From CAZMRQ01 sp964568795 (GTDB taxonomy: Bacteria; Pseudomonadota; Gammaproteobacteria; Comchoanobacterales; Comchoanobacteraceae): a stretch of DNA of 14,252 bases. This document shows positions 8,501 to 14,146 of this stretch, piece by piece (the first letter of the stretch is position 1; each line of letters opens with the position of its first letter). The notes below the pieces were generated by a model that was not told the origin of the DNA, searched no databases, and saw nothing but the letters and a program-made list of their open reading frames with translations. The stretch covers positions 1-14,252 of the forward strand of contig CAZMRQ010000038.1 in the NCBI GenBank assembly GCA_964568795.1, given 5' to 3'. The translations under genes and the position numbers were made by a program.

Positions 8501-8921
8501 AAATAATTTTGCTTAGAGCATCATCATCAATGGGGTTATCGGGAAGCAGTGCCCAGACTAGACCGTGTGTGTTTTCTTTTTTTAGAGAGGAGGCATCCAC
8601 GCAGGGCCTTAGGTTATTTGGTCGAAGGTAAATGTGGCTAAGGTGTTGGAGCAAAGATTGATAGCCTTGGTTGTTTAGACAATAGAGTAGACCATCGACA
8701 TAATGTTTTTGGAATTTTAGAGTAATTCGGGCAGCACAGATCGGTTTAATCTTATTTTTTGTGGCTGTTTGATAAAACTTAACCCAAGCAAAAATGTTTT
8801 GGTAATCGGTTAGAGCACAGGCATGTATGTTATCTGCAACACAGCGATCAACAACATCTTTAATACGGCAGATGCCATAGCGCAATGAGTATTCAGAGTA
8901 TACTTCTAGATGGTTGAGCAT
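5568..8921 (-). CDS. dnaE: DNA polymerase III alpha subunit DnaE
   Basis: This is the replicative polymerase subunit. The 1117-residue protein (E. coli 1160) aligns by eye from the N-terminal PHP domain to the C-terminal OB-fold region. Catalytic aspartates are Asp384 and Asp386 in PDFDIDF and Asp536 in VKFDFLGLRTLTII. Other strong blocks are VGPGRGSGAGSLVAYALGITDL, VIRDVGRVLGHPYGFVDQ, GGADLLRRAMGKKKPEEMA and GYGFNKSHSAAYALISYQT. A beta-clamp binding pentapeptide, QQDLF, lies at 888-892, where E. coli has QADMF. The PHP start reads HLEVYSEYS, so the second His of the usual HLRVHSDYS is Tyr. This fits a PHP domain without metal-dependent proofreading, as in E. coli, where a separate epsilon subunit proofreads. 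ATG 8921 has GAGAG (8931-8927) five bases upstream and lies inside rnhB (16-nt overlap), which suggests translational coupling. Confidence 0.98.
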   Translation of the reverse strand: MLNHLEVYSEYSLRYGICRIKDVVDRCVADNIHACALTDYQNIFAWVKFYQTATKNKIKPICAARITLKFQKHYVDGLLYCLNNQGYQSLLQHLSHIYLRPNNLRPCVDASSLKKENTHGLVWALLPDNPIDDDALSKIISWSKDLFHTRFYMVTHGCPPNTMIHPIYQWIKKANACQVPLLGCRPTYYLNATDYEAHEARVAIHDGVILQDPQRTVRTPDEYWLNHEKMQEIFKHMPTALTNSEVLAEACHVSLDIGTYHLPRLTTLKDQSSANHLHTLSHQGLDKRLQQENILEDEHPSYHQRLNLEINTINDMGFPDYFLIVADFISWSKKQKIPVGPGRGSGAGSLVAYALGITDLNPMTYGLLFERFLNPERVSMPDFDIDFCMNRRDEVIEYVSQEYGQDSVSQIITYGTMAAKGVIRDVGRVLGHPYGFVDQIAKLIPFELGMTIEKALRDEPALLKKYQEDNLVQGLVDMSRKLEGIVRNVGRHAGGVVIAPKPLTEFTALYADQQEHHVVSQFDKDDIEKIGLVKFDFLGLRTLTIIQWAIDNARQQGHDIDIQQIPLDDKEVYSLLSSGYSTGLFQLESTGMQDLLRRLKPDHFEDVIALVALYRPGPLQSGMVDDFISRKHGLSEVVYQHPSVANILQPTYGVILYQEQVMQIAQTLAGYSLGGADLLRRAMGKKKPEEMAAQRKTFIKGATAKEINEDIANNLFDLIEKFAGYGFNKSHSAAYALISYQTGWLKAHYPDAFMAAVLSSDMDNTDKLVLFIEETKRMNLSLLPPSINASHAFFTIEEPGNIRYGLAAIKGIGTGLASTIYNEAKQGPFKDPVSFLQRMHPHKCNKKSLEVLIKAGACDDWNINRGILFASIERVFAEYEHWLKHQHQQDLFQTTATCHNWQVNMPWSLHEALTYERQVLGWYMTQHPITPLMPFLNALNIHSSQQKQSWQQGSWVVGVLHQVRKITTRSGQRGAILTLEDHKGRTEIALFAEVYQRSLPLLDETSIMLVQLQIRTLSQGQKRISCQQLIPLSSYLQRYPPDIHIQLHYHALKESPEITELLRKMTNGKSTLCVTIAFPDKTISWSKKSWIDPNPDWLEKINQFTNFEMTMKQKSSS

Positions 8922-9484
8922 GCCATCTCTCGTATAGGTGAAAAGCTATAGCGGTGCTGTGAGCATGGCCCATGAGCTGTGATAGCATGGCGGTGTTGTG
9001 CTGTGCCATACCCTTTGTGTTGATCAAAGCCATACTCTGGGTATAAACGAGCAATAAACGCCATCAGTGCATCACGGTATACTTTTGCCACAATTGATGC
9101 AGCTTGAATTACAGGGATTGTTTGATCGCCTTTGATGACAGCTTCTTGAGGGATGGGACTATTGAGGGTGTCACGTCCGTCGATGAGTGCTTTTGTGACA
9201 GGGATTTGGATGAGGTGCAAAGCTCTTTGCATAGCGAGCAGTGTGGCTTGTCTAATATTAATCCGATCAATCTCTTTGGCTGAGGCTATACCAATTGCCC
9301 AGTGGTGGCATTGACATATATGCTTGAATGAACTCACGCGCTGTTGTGGTGTTAATGATTTAGAGTCAGCAAGCAAGCAGAGGGGTTTTTCCTGAAAAAC
9401 AACAGCAGAAGCAACAACAGGTCCAGCCAGAGGTCCTCGTCCGGCCTCATCAATGCCTGCGATTTGAGAAAAATAGTGTTGCAA
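8906..9484 (-). CDS. rnhB: Ribonuclease HII
   Basis: RNase HII cleaves RNA in RNA-DNA hybrids and starts removal of single ribonucleotides left in DNA. The 192-residue protein is of normal length. It shows the metal-binding GIDEAGRGPLAGPVV (Asp and Glu of the DEDD set), LIDG (third acidic residue), the GDQTIPVIQAASIVAK block with the fourth, and a C-terminal HKGYGT segment followed by the basic tail. The start is a TTG: an in-frame TAA lies 18 bases upstream with no ATG or GTG between, and GGTGG (9496-9492) sits 7 nt before the TTG. Its 3' end overlaps dnaE by 16 nt. It is the first gene of the minus-strand unit rnhB-dnaE-dapF. Confidence 0.96.
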   Translation of the reverse strand: MQHYFSQIAGIDEAGRGPLAGPVVASAVVFQEKPLCLLADSKSLTPQQRVSSFKHICQCHHWAIGIASAKEIDRINIRQATLLAMQRALHLIQIPVTKALIDGRDTLNSPIPQEAVIKGDQTIPVIQAASIVAKVYRDALMAFIARLYPEYGFDQHKGYGTAQHRHAITAHGPCSQHRYSFSPIREMACSTI

Positions 9485-9513
9485 GAGAAAACCACCGTGT
9501 TATTTCAGCTAAC

Positions 9514-9522
9514 ATCATAGCA
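9514..9522 (-). promoter_or_regulatory. Extended -10 promoter element for rnhB-dnaE-dapF
   Basis: TGCTATGAT on the minus strand (TG at 9522-9521, TATGAT at 9519-9514) is a good extended -10. No clear -35 is found at the ideal distance. A TTGACC further upstream overlaps a small inverted repeat. Transcription would start near 9507, about 23 nt before the TTG start of rnhB. Confidence 0.4.
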
Positions 9523-9535
9523 TATGCATCCTATA

Positions 9536-9549
9536 TTGACTATGGTCAA
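9536..9549. promoter_or_regulatory. Small inverted repeat upstream of rnhB
   Basis: TTGAC (9536-9540) and GTCAA (9545-9549) are perfect arms around TATG. It lies about 15 bases upstream of the extended -10 and could be a regulator site or simply contribute a -35-like TTGACC on the minus strand. It is short enough to be chance. Confidence 0.25.
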
Positions 9550-9620
9550 TGTGTGTTGAATGACGTGGTTTATCGAAGTGAAAGAAGTTGGACAGCGCTT
9601 GTACCTATTGGGCGACTCTG

Positions 9621-10050
9621 TCATTTGTGGGCATTAAAAGTGTGTGTCAAGAAAAACAAGCATTGTCCTTGACTTGTGCTCAGAGGATACGGCACACTGC
9701 TTTGCACATCCACATTAGCCCCAGCATCTTGAAGCATCTTCACTGTCTCTTTGCGTCTTTCTTCGGCTGCCCGGACCAGTTGTTCTTTTTTTGTCAGCAG
9801 CACGAGCAGCCCTTATCACGATTTTTATTTCAGCTACAGCCGTTGTTGTTTTATGTGTCTCTGTCTTCTGAAAAACACCAAAAGCACTCCTCACAATAGC
9901 TACTATAAAGGCATCAGTCTACCCAAGTGGATGCCACTCGGTGAAGAAAATCCATTGGGCAACTACGCTATTCGTTTGTCTTGCACAAGTTACCTCATCC
10001 ACGGGACCAATGACCCCGCTGGCATCAGACTTAGAGGATGCTTCTTGCCA
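9621..10050 (-). pseudogene. Decayed ankyrin-repeat extension of the adjacent membrane gene
   Basis: Reading on in the same frame past the TGA (10053-10051) of the upstream membrane-protein gene gives 43 sense codons, then a TAG (9921-9919), then 41 further codons up to a run of seven T on the plus strand (9786-9792). Removing one base of that run joins the frame to KKEQLVRAAEERRKETVKML, followed by QDAGANVDVQ. This is a recognisable ankyrin repeat (LV.AAE...ETVK.L.DAGANVD). After about 25 more non-ankyrin residues a TGA closes the frame at 9623-9621. Continuity through two nonsense codons and one homopolymer slip suggests the parental protein had cytosolic ankyrin repeats after its membrane domain. 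The ankyrin identity is clear for one repeat only; the link to the upstream gene is inference from shared frame. Confidence 0.55.
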
Positions 10051-10821
10051 TCAGTGGTGCCGGTGGGAGTGATAATCTGTGGGAAAAACAGCACTGAGTG
10101 GAGGTGCTGACGGGCTAAGCCCGCTGTATGTATGACTATCTGGATTGAATGGAGGCGGTGCCACTCTAAAACTTGACAGACGATTACTGAGAGTGATCTC
10201 AAAATCTATTAAATCTTGTGTTTTGTTTGAGTGCTTAGATATCGCGTTCTGGCATTTGGCTCGATTCAACCATTTATCACCATATTCTCTCGGCATAGCC
10301 CAGTTTATTGCAGATGTCAGACCAGAGAAAAATACGCCTGTGACACCAAATGTGATCACCATATGACACAGCAGAGATAACATTGAATACACAGTGATGA
10401 GTGGCGTGAACAAAAACACCATGCCTATCAAACCCGTGAGCGCTATCACAGTACCCGATCTGCGGCTCTTATTGGGCTCAATCTCATGGGACTTAACTAG
10501 CTTCTGCCATGATGCTTGGATGGGTTTTACGAGAAGTGCTGAAGCGACTAACCCAGCAGACAACATAAACGCGAGCATGATTGGGCTCAAGTGATCGTCT
10601 TCTTTGTTTTTAGATTTCTCTTTGCTAGATTTCCCTGAGTCACTTGTATTTATATGAATGTTTGTCGATTGGTCACTAAAGAGCGCATAAGTATTTTGTT
10701 GATAATTCCAAGGCCAAGCCAAATACGAACACGTGGAGCGAGTGGTATGGGGTTGTGTGGCATGTTCTTTAAACTGAATACAATCAAGCATGTATCGAGC
10801 TTCTGGTTCTGAATAATTCAT
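10051..10821 (-). CDS. Unrecognised three-helix membrane protein, probably 3'-truncated
   Basis: This 256-residue protein has a polar N-terminal region with a Ser/Lys/Glu-rich linker (about 60-77). Hydrophobic segments lie at about 79-98, 124-145 and 147-171, followed by a basic stretch and a Pro/Ser-rich tail containing APPPFNP and SPSAPPLS. It ends in a His-rich YHSHRHH. No known family is recognised. The ATG at 10821 is chosen because AAGG (10833-10830) lies 8 nt before it. The frame is open further up to 11022, but that part reads as the end of a different, translocase-like gene. The same frame continues after the stop into ankyrin-type sequence (9621-10050), so the present stop may be a nonsense mutation of a larger membrane-ankyrin protein. 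Such architectures are common in secreted or surface proteins of intracellular bacteria; secretion itself is not shown. Confidence 0.55.
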   Translation of the reverse strand: MNYSEPEARYMLDCIQFKEHATQPHTTRSTCSYLAWPWNYQQNTYALFSDQSTNIHINTSDSGKSSKEKSKNKEDDHLSPIMLAFMLSAGLVASALLVKPIQASWQKLVKSHEIEPNKSRRSGTVIALTGLIGMVFLFTPLITVYSMLSLLCHMVITFGVTGVFFSGLTSAINWAMPREYGDKWLNRAKCQNAISKHSNKTQDLIDFEITLSNRLSSFRVAPPPFNPDSHTYSGLSPSAPPLSAVFPTDYHSHRHH

Positions 10822-10869
10822 ATCTGTAACCTTTTTTTTTCGAGAGTCTAACATATTATTATTAAAGAA

Positions 10870-11129
10870 AAATGAAATGTTTGTCAATAACTTGATTGGT
10901 GTGCAACTCACATTGATGCAGTTCATTGAGATGCCATACAGCCACAAGCCAGATAAAAGCACAATCAACACCATCAGGTAAGGTGCGGTATCAGCCTGAT
11001 AGCTGGCAGTGAGAATCAGCAAGGTTGCTTGAGACCACCACTGGATTCACCTAAACGGCCACCAATCAACACCCTCATCATAGTTTGTGGGGCTATCACA
11101 GCGACATCTTTGGCCAGATACTTTCGCAT
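10870..11129 (-). pseudogene. Remnant resembling the C-terminus of an ADP/ATP (NTT) translocase
   Basis: From an ATG at 11129 the minus strand reads MRKYLAKDVAV, then RVLIGGRLGESSGGLKQ, before a TGA at 11018-11016. Shifting frame by one base near 11022 continues as TLLILTASYQADTAPYLMVL, then IVLLSGLWLYGISMN. The joined product (GGRLGxSSGG, a hydrophobic stretch, TAPYLMVL, then a last helix) follows the pattern of the C-terminal end of NTT nucleotide translocases of Rickettsia and Chlamydia (GGRxGKSGG...TPYL...LW). In those bacteria the protein imports host ATP in exchange for ADP. Only the last ~80 of about 500 residues are seen, and they are frameshifted, so this would be non-functional. Alternative: the end of another multi-helix transporter. 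Confidence 0.45.
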
Positions 11130-11635
11130 AGATTCGAAATCGGGTGATTAGTAAGATATAACGAAGTTCGCATCATTGCCGCAAAATGGAAATCATTTCA
11201 TGCCGTTGTAGTTCTGCGAGTGAGTATAACGTAGCATAGAATATTGAGTCAATTTCTAGTCTCGCCCAACAGCTGATGTGCTTCAAAATATTGCAGAAAA
11301 AGCATCATGACACCACTACGGGACACTACTTCAGGCCAATTGAGCACAACCACATGTTTAAGAGCTCACCAACGCCCGGCATTTCTCAATTGAATCATCC
11401 CTGTATTTAATAAGAATTCTTTGATCATGGCGAACACTAGTATAACAGGTGTTATACCCATACACTGCCTCTTCCCCACGCGAAACCCTGCCGTGATTTA
11501 CCAGACAATCACACACCCCACCGAAACCATTGTTGACGAAAGTAGCATTTTGAGCAAATTAACCAGTGATTTCCATTTAGGTGATGTGCCGTCCAGTAAA
11601 ATCAAGAAAACCGTTTTCTTCACCCCCACACAATT
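11130..11635. other. Decayed region without an intact gene
   Basis: No intact gene is convincing in this ~500-base stretch. The minus strand gives several stop-separated fragments in different frames, for example one containing ITPVILVFAMIKEFLL, another KHVVVLNWPEVVSRSGVMM, and another IDSIFYATLYSLAELQRHEM. They look like residual coding sequence, partly membrane-like, and the first could belong to the same transporter as the remnant at 10870-11129. A plus-strand frame of 81 codons (11421-11666) is open but has no ribosome binding site or recognisable family and is treated as antisense noise. Confidence 0.4.
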
Positions 11636-11854
11636 TTATGATAAATTCTGTGGTAAACCTAATTGAGCCAGATCTACTTTAAAGTAATTTGCCTTATTGC
11701 CAGGCCCTTCAACCTCCTGATTATAATGGCTATCAGCATAAAAGTCATAAGCATCATTCAATTCATTGAGCTGAAATGAATGATCAGAACGAGCGATGGC
11801 ATTGAAATTAGAATTTTTAAGATGCGCATTGATAGCAATGCCATTTTCATTCAT
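11636..11854 (-). pseudogene. Short coding remnant after the ankyrin gene
   Basis: A frame of 72 codons from an ATG at 11854, open back to 11908, ends at TAA 11638-11636. The translation (start MNENGIAINAHLKNSNFNAI, end VDLAQLGLPQNLS) looks protein-like, is soluble and matches no family I know. The frame overlaps the 3' end of the ankyrin gene by 47 nt when extended to 11908, and no ribosome binding site is seen. The likeliest explanation is that it was the C-terminal part of the ankyrin protein, lost by a frameshift. An independent small gene is possible. Confidence 0.35.
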
Positions 11855-11861
11855 GCCCACT

Positions 11862-13358
11862 TTAACTGGGACTATGAGCGCTCCGAAAATTAGGACGCAA
11901 GAAGTCATTGACTTTATCTAGAATGCTAGGCTCTCCATCTTTTTTACCATCTGTGTATATATACTTTCTTCCTTCTACTGTTTTAGTCAGATCCTCGGGT
12001 GTAACCTCTCTCGATCCATCTACACCTAACAAATTGAGCACGTTTGTGACATTGGTTTCTTTCTGTGTAGGATTTGTGGTTTCAAGTGCATCGTTTAATG
12101 CACTAGTAATAACAGTTTGACGAATAGCTGTCATACTCTCTGCCTCTAGATTTTTTTGTGTATCATCGGTAGATCCGCCTATCTCCGCTATCTTGTCCTT
12201 TATCGCTTCGATGGCTTGTTCCAGTGAGTTAGAAGTTAATGGAATACCACCTTCTTTGCTCAACTCCAACAAATCCGACACAGCCGGATGTTGACCTTCT
12301 TGAGGGTTTTTTATTGCCAGCATCAATAGCGTGTCATTAACCAGCCAGCCAGTGGACATCAATTCTTTGATGTCTGACTTCCTTAGTAGAGTACCGGCCA
12401 TATGTATATATCTTTGTAATGATGTAGCGCTGAGCTTGTCTTCTCTCATGATCGCAGACAGAGTCTTCCCTATTAAGGGGGTTACTTCATCAGCGAAATG
12501 AGCTCCTGTACTATTAATGTAAAGAAACTTAGCAGCCCATTCAAAACCTTTGTCTCTGTGCCAAGTGTCATACTGCTTCTTCCATTTATCCCATCTATAC
12601 AATAACTTGCCCAGATTTTTGAATCGTTCTTCTAACATCGGTAATTTCACGTTGCTAACTAATTCTAAGGCAGGTTCTTTATTTTTACTCAGAAGCTTAC
12701 GGTAGGCATCGATTTCTTCCAAGAAATGTTCTGCTGTTGGGGTGTCTTTTTCTATGATGTGTCTCTCCAAAGCTGCAACTATCTCTGTGTGTCCATTTTC
12801 GATTGCTCTCATCAGTGGTGTCTTGTCTTTTGTATCCTTGGCCTTCACATCAGCACCCTTCTTTAACAGTCTGACCACTTCATCGGTGTGTCCCTCATTT
12901 GCAGCTCTTATCAGTGCATTTGAATCTTCGGTATTCACCGGAGCTTTAGCTATCTTCTCTATAGGCCCTTTTGCACTTTGCATTAACAGTGCTCGCATAC
13001 CATGCTCATTAGTTGCTAACATCAGTGCTGTCTCGCCTTTCTTATTTTTCTCATCCACCTTTATCCCAGATGTCTTAAGCAGCAATTTCGCTACCGTGTA
13101 GCGTCGATTCTCGACTGCCAACATCAGTGGTGTCGTGCCTTTTTTATCCTTGGCATTCACATCTGCACCCTTGTCTATCAGAGCTTTCACTACAAGGGGG
13201 TTTCCTGTCTTAACTGCCATCATCAGTGCTGTCTCTTCACTTGAATTACAGGCATTCACATTGGCACCTTTCTTCAACAGTTCCTTCACTACCTCGGTGT
13301 GTCCATCTTCGGCTGCTTCTATCAGTTCTTTATTTAGTGATTCTGGTGATTCGGGCAT
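11862..13358 (-). CDS. Ankyrin-repeat protein, effector-like
   Basis: This 498-residue protein begins with about six ankyrin repeats over residues 9-200. Examples are LIEAAEDGHTEVVKELLKKG, ETALMMAVKTGNPLVVKALI, TPLMLAVENRRYTVAKLLL and ALIRAANEGHTDEVVRLLKK. Repeat phasing is interrupted around 126-145 by a non-repeat insert. Residues 200-498 are helical and charged, with a Trp-rich patch (YRWDKWKKQYDTWHRDKGFE) and no family I recognise. There is no signal peptide and there are no membrane segments. Ankyrin repeats bind proteins; in intracellular bacteria such proteins are often delivered into the host cell, but delivery here is inference. The DNA shows recurring ATCAGTG(G/C)TGTC units, so the repeat block may have grown by duplication. 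ATG 13358 has only a weak ribosome binding site. The end may be shortened by frameshift, because coding sequence appears to continue in another frame (11636-11908). Confidence 0.8.
   Translation of the reverse strand: MPESPESLNKELIEAAEDGHTEVVKELLKKGANVNACNSSEETALMMAVKTGNPLVVKALIDKGADVNAKDKKGTTPLMLAVENRRYTVAKLLLKTSGIKVDEKNKKGETALMLATNEHGMRALLMQSAKGPIEKIAKAPVNTEDSNALIRAANEGHTDEVVRLLKKGADVKAKDTKDKTPLMRAIENGHTEIVAALERHIIEKDTPTAEHFLEEIDAYRKLLSKNKEPALELVSNVKLPMLEERFKNLGKLLYRWDKWKKQYDTWHRDKGFEWAAKFLYINSTGAHFADEVTPLIGKTLSAIMREDKLSATSLQRYIHMAGTLLRKSDIKELMSTGWLVNDTLLMLAIKNPQEGQHPAVSDLLELSKEGGIPLTSNSLEQAIEAIKDKIAEIGGSTDDTQKNLEAESMTAIRQTVITSALNDALETTNPTQKETNVTNVLNLLGVDGSREVTPEDLTKTVEGRKYIYTDGKKDGEPSILDKVNDFLRPNFRSAHSPS
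12760..13335 (-). repeat. Tandem ankyrin-repeat coding block
   Basis: The segment encodes about six ~33-residue ankyrin repeats, visible in DNA as recurring ATCAGTG(G/C)TGTC-like units on the plus strand (near 12811, 13020, 13121 and 13220) and repeated GCACC(C/T)TT segments. The copies are diverged, so this is an old array. Confidence 0.6.
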
Positions 13359-13374
13359 TGTTTGCTCAATTATT

Positions 13375-13435
13375 GTTTTTATATACTTTTATTTTATTAT
13401 ATTATAGTTAAATTAAAATTATATAAAATATAATG
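13375..13435 (-). promoter_or_regulatory. AT-rich leader with -10-like elements upstream of the ankyrin gene
   Basis: This ~60-base stretch is almost purely A/T and contains at least two TATAAT matches on the minus strand (13401-13396 and 13406-13401), about 40 bases before the ankyrin start codon. No convincing -35 is visible, so an exact promoter cannot be placed. Confidence 0.3.
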
Positions 13436-13560
13436 TTTATTTCTATTTCCGACTCTTCATCTGCCTTTAACGGCAACTAAGCTAGGTGTTTTTTCTTATA
13501 AAGCGCCTTTAAGCAATCTAACTCATTTTTTCGACCAATAAATGCCTGTGTTGCTATCAT
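13436..13560 (-). pseudogene. N-terminal remnant of an archaeal-type AAA ATPase
   Basis: From an ATG at 13560 the minus strand encodes 27 residues, MIATQAFIGRKNELDCLKAL then YKKKHLA, ending in TAG (13479-13477). In the next frame, beginning at 13483, it reads SLVAVKGR, TGA, RVGN. Together this matches the start of PF01637-type ATPases: FIGRxxEL..L..LYKKK..S.VVIKGRRRxGKSRL, where KGRRRxGKS is the Walker A loop. One missing base explains the frame change, and a CGA-to-TGA change would explain the stop at the second Arg of the loop. Sequence resemblance ends just before the AT-rich leader of the ankyrin gene. It is clearly non-functional. Related ATPases are frequent in intracellular bacteria. 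Certainty is limited by the short length. Confidence 0.6.
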
Positions 13561-13621
13561 AACCTCTTATGCGCTTTTCCCTATTTTTTGAAATAATGAG
13601 ACGAAATAAAAGTCAATATAA

Positions 13622-13846
13622 GTTGCTCAAAATGCAGCTAATCTTTCGGGTGGTGAGAAGGCACGCGTATCGTTAAGCTTGATCGCGGCTAAAACGCCAC
13701 AGCTGCTAATTTTAGATGAAATTACCAATAATCTTGATCTAGGCACTAAGGATCACGTAATCCAGGTTTTAAAAGAATACCCAGGTGCAATGATTGCCGT
13801 CTCCCATGAGAAAGATTTTTTACAAGCCATAGATGTGGGTCATACT
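13622..13846 (+). pseudogene. C-terminal fragment of an ABC-F type ATPase
   Basis: The frame opens after a TAA (13619-13621) and has no upstream start. It encodes the ABC signature NLSGGEKARVSLSLIAAKTP (13640-13699), Walker B with the ABC-F-type motif LLILDEITNNLDL, and the switch His in IAVSHEKDF. ABC-F proteins bind ribosomes and have two such ATPase domains. Only the end of the second domain remains, without Walker A, and it cannot function as an ATPase. The frame continues without a stop into a different family (GNAT-like), giving a chimeric open frame. Confidence 0.75.
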
Positions 13847-14146
13847 TATACAATTATTGATGGATACGATGATTGTATAAAGTGGTTAAATTGGCCAGAT
13901 CAATTACCAACAATTGAAGATGTTGAAATAGATTGTCGCAAACATTATGGAGAGTTTATTACAAGAGAATTCATAAGATATTTCATCATTGAGAAAGATA
14001 GTCAGAGATATGTCACTGACACTGTCAACGTTTGTCTCTCAGATGGTGTGATGGCAGCATGCATTTATTTTGTCGGCAGTCTAGGCTGGGAGCATGTCAC
14101 CAAGTGCACGGACATCAATCATGTTGAGAATGGTCAAATTGTTTGA
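13847..14146 (+). pseudogene. GNAT acetyltransferase-like fragment fused to the ABC-F remnant
   Basis: Continuing in the same frame, the sequence reads IIDGYDDCIKWLNWPDQLPT, then IEDVEIDCRKHYGEFITREF, then IRYFIIEKDSQRYV. This pattern (WLxW...PT.E..E..CR..Y..F..RE..R..I..K) is that of RimJ/RimL-type N-acetyltransferases. The expected central part with the acetyl-CoA binding loop is missing: YVTDTVN, like the later (I/V)TE.VN element, follows at once. The end (LGWEHVTKCTDINHVENGQ) fits the C-terminal strand region. The stop is TGA 14144-14146. It is probably a decayed gene with an internal deletion, joined to the ABC-F fragment by chance. The acetyltransferase assignment is by pattern recognition only. 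Confidence 0.5.

Noticed and set aside
9588..9899. Plus-strand open frame of 103 codons
   Set aside because: It lies antisense to the ankyrin-repeat remnant, has Cys/Leu/Phe-rich composition, no ribosome binding site and no family resemblance.
10822..11022. Single protein of 323 residues from TTG 11022 through the membrane protein
   Set aside because: The first ~50 residues read as the last helix of a translocase-like protein; ATG 10821 has its own ribosome binding site.
11421..11666. Plus-strand open frame of 81 codons
   Set aside because: No ribosome binding site and no recognised family. Its reverse strand also looks like decayed coding sequence, so it is more likely an antisense shadow.
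12742..13101. Plus-strand open frames antisense to the ankyrin repeats
   Set aside because: The Ser/Phe/Ala-rich translation is the expected complement of the repeat block.
13679..14146. Intact ABC transporter ATPase gene starting at TTG 13679
   Set aside because: The ABC signature lies upstream of this codon in the same frame, Walker A is absent and the C-terminal half belongs to another family.
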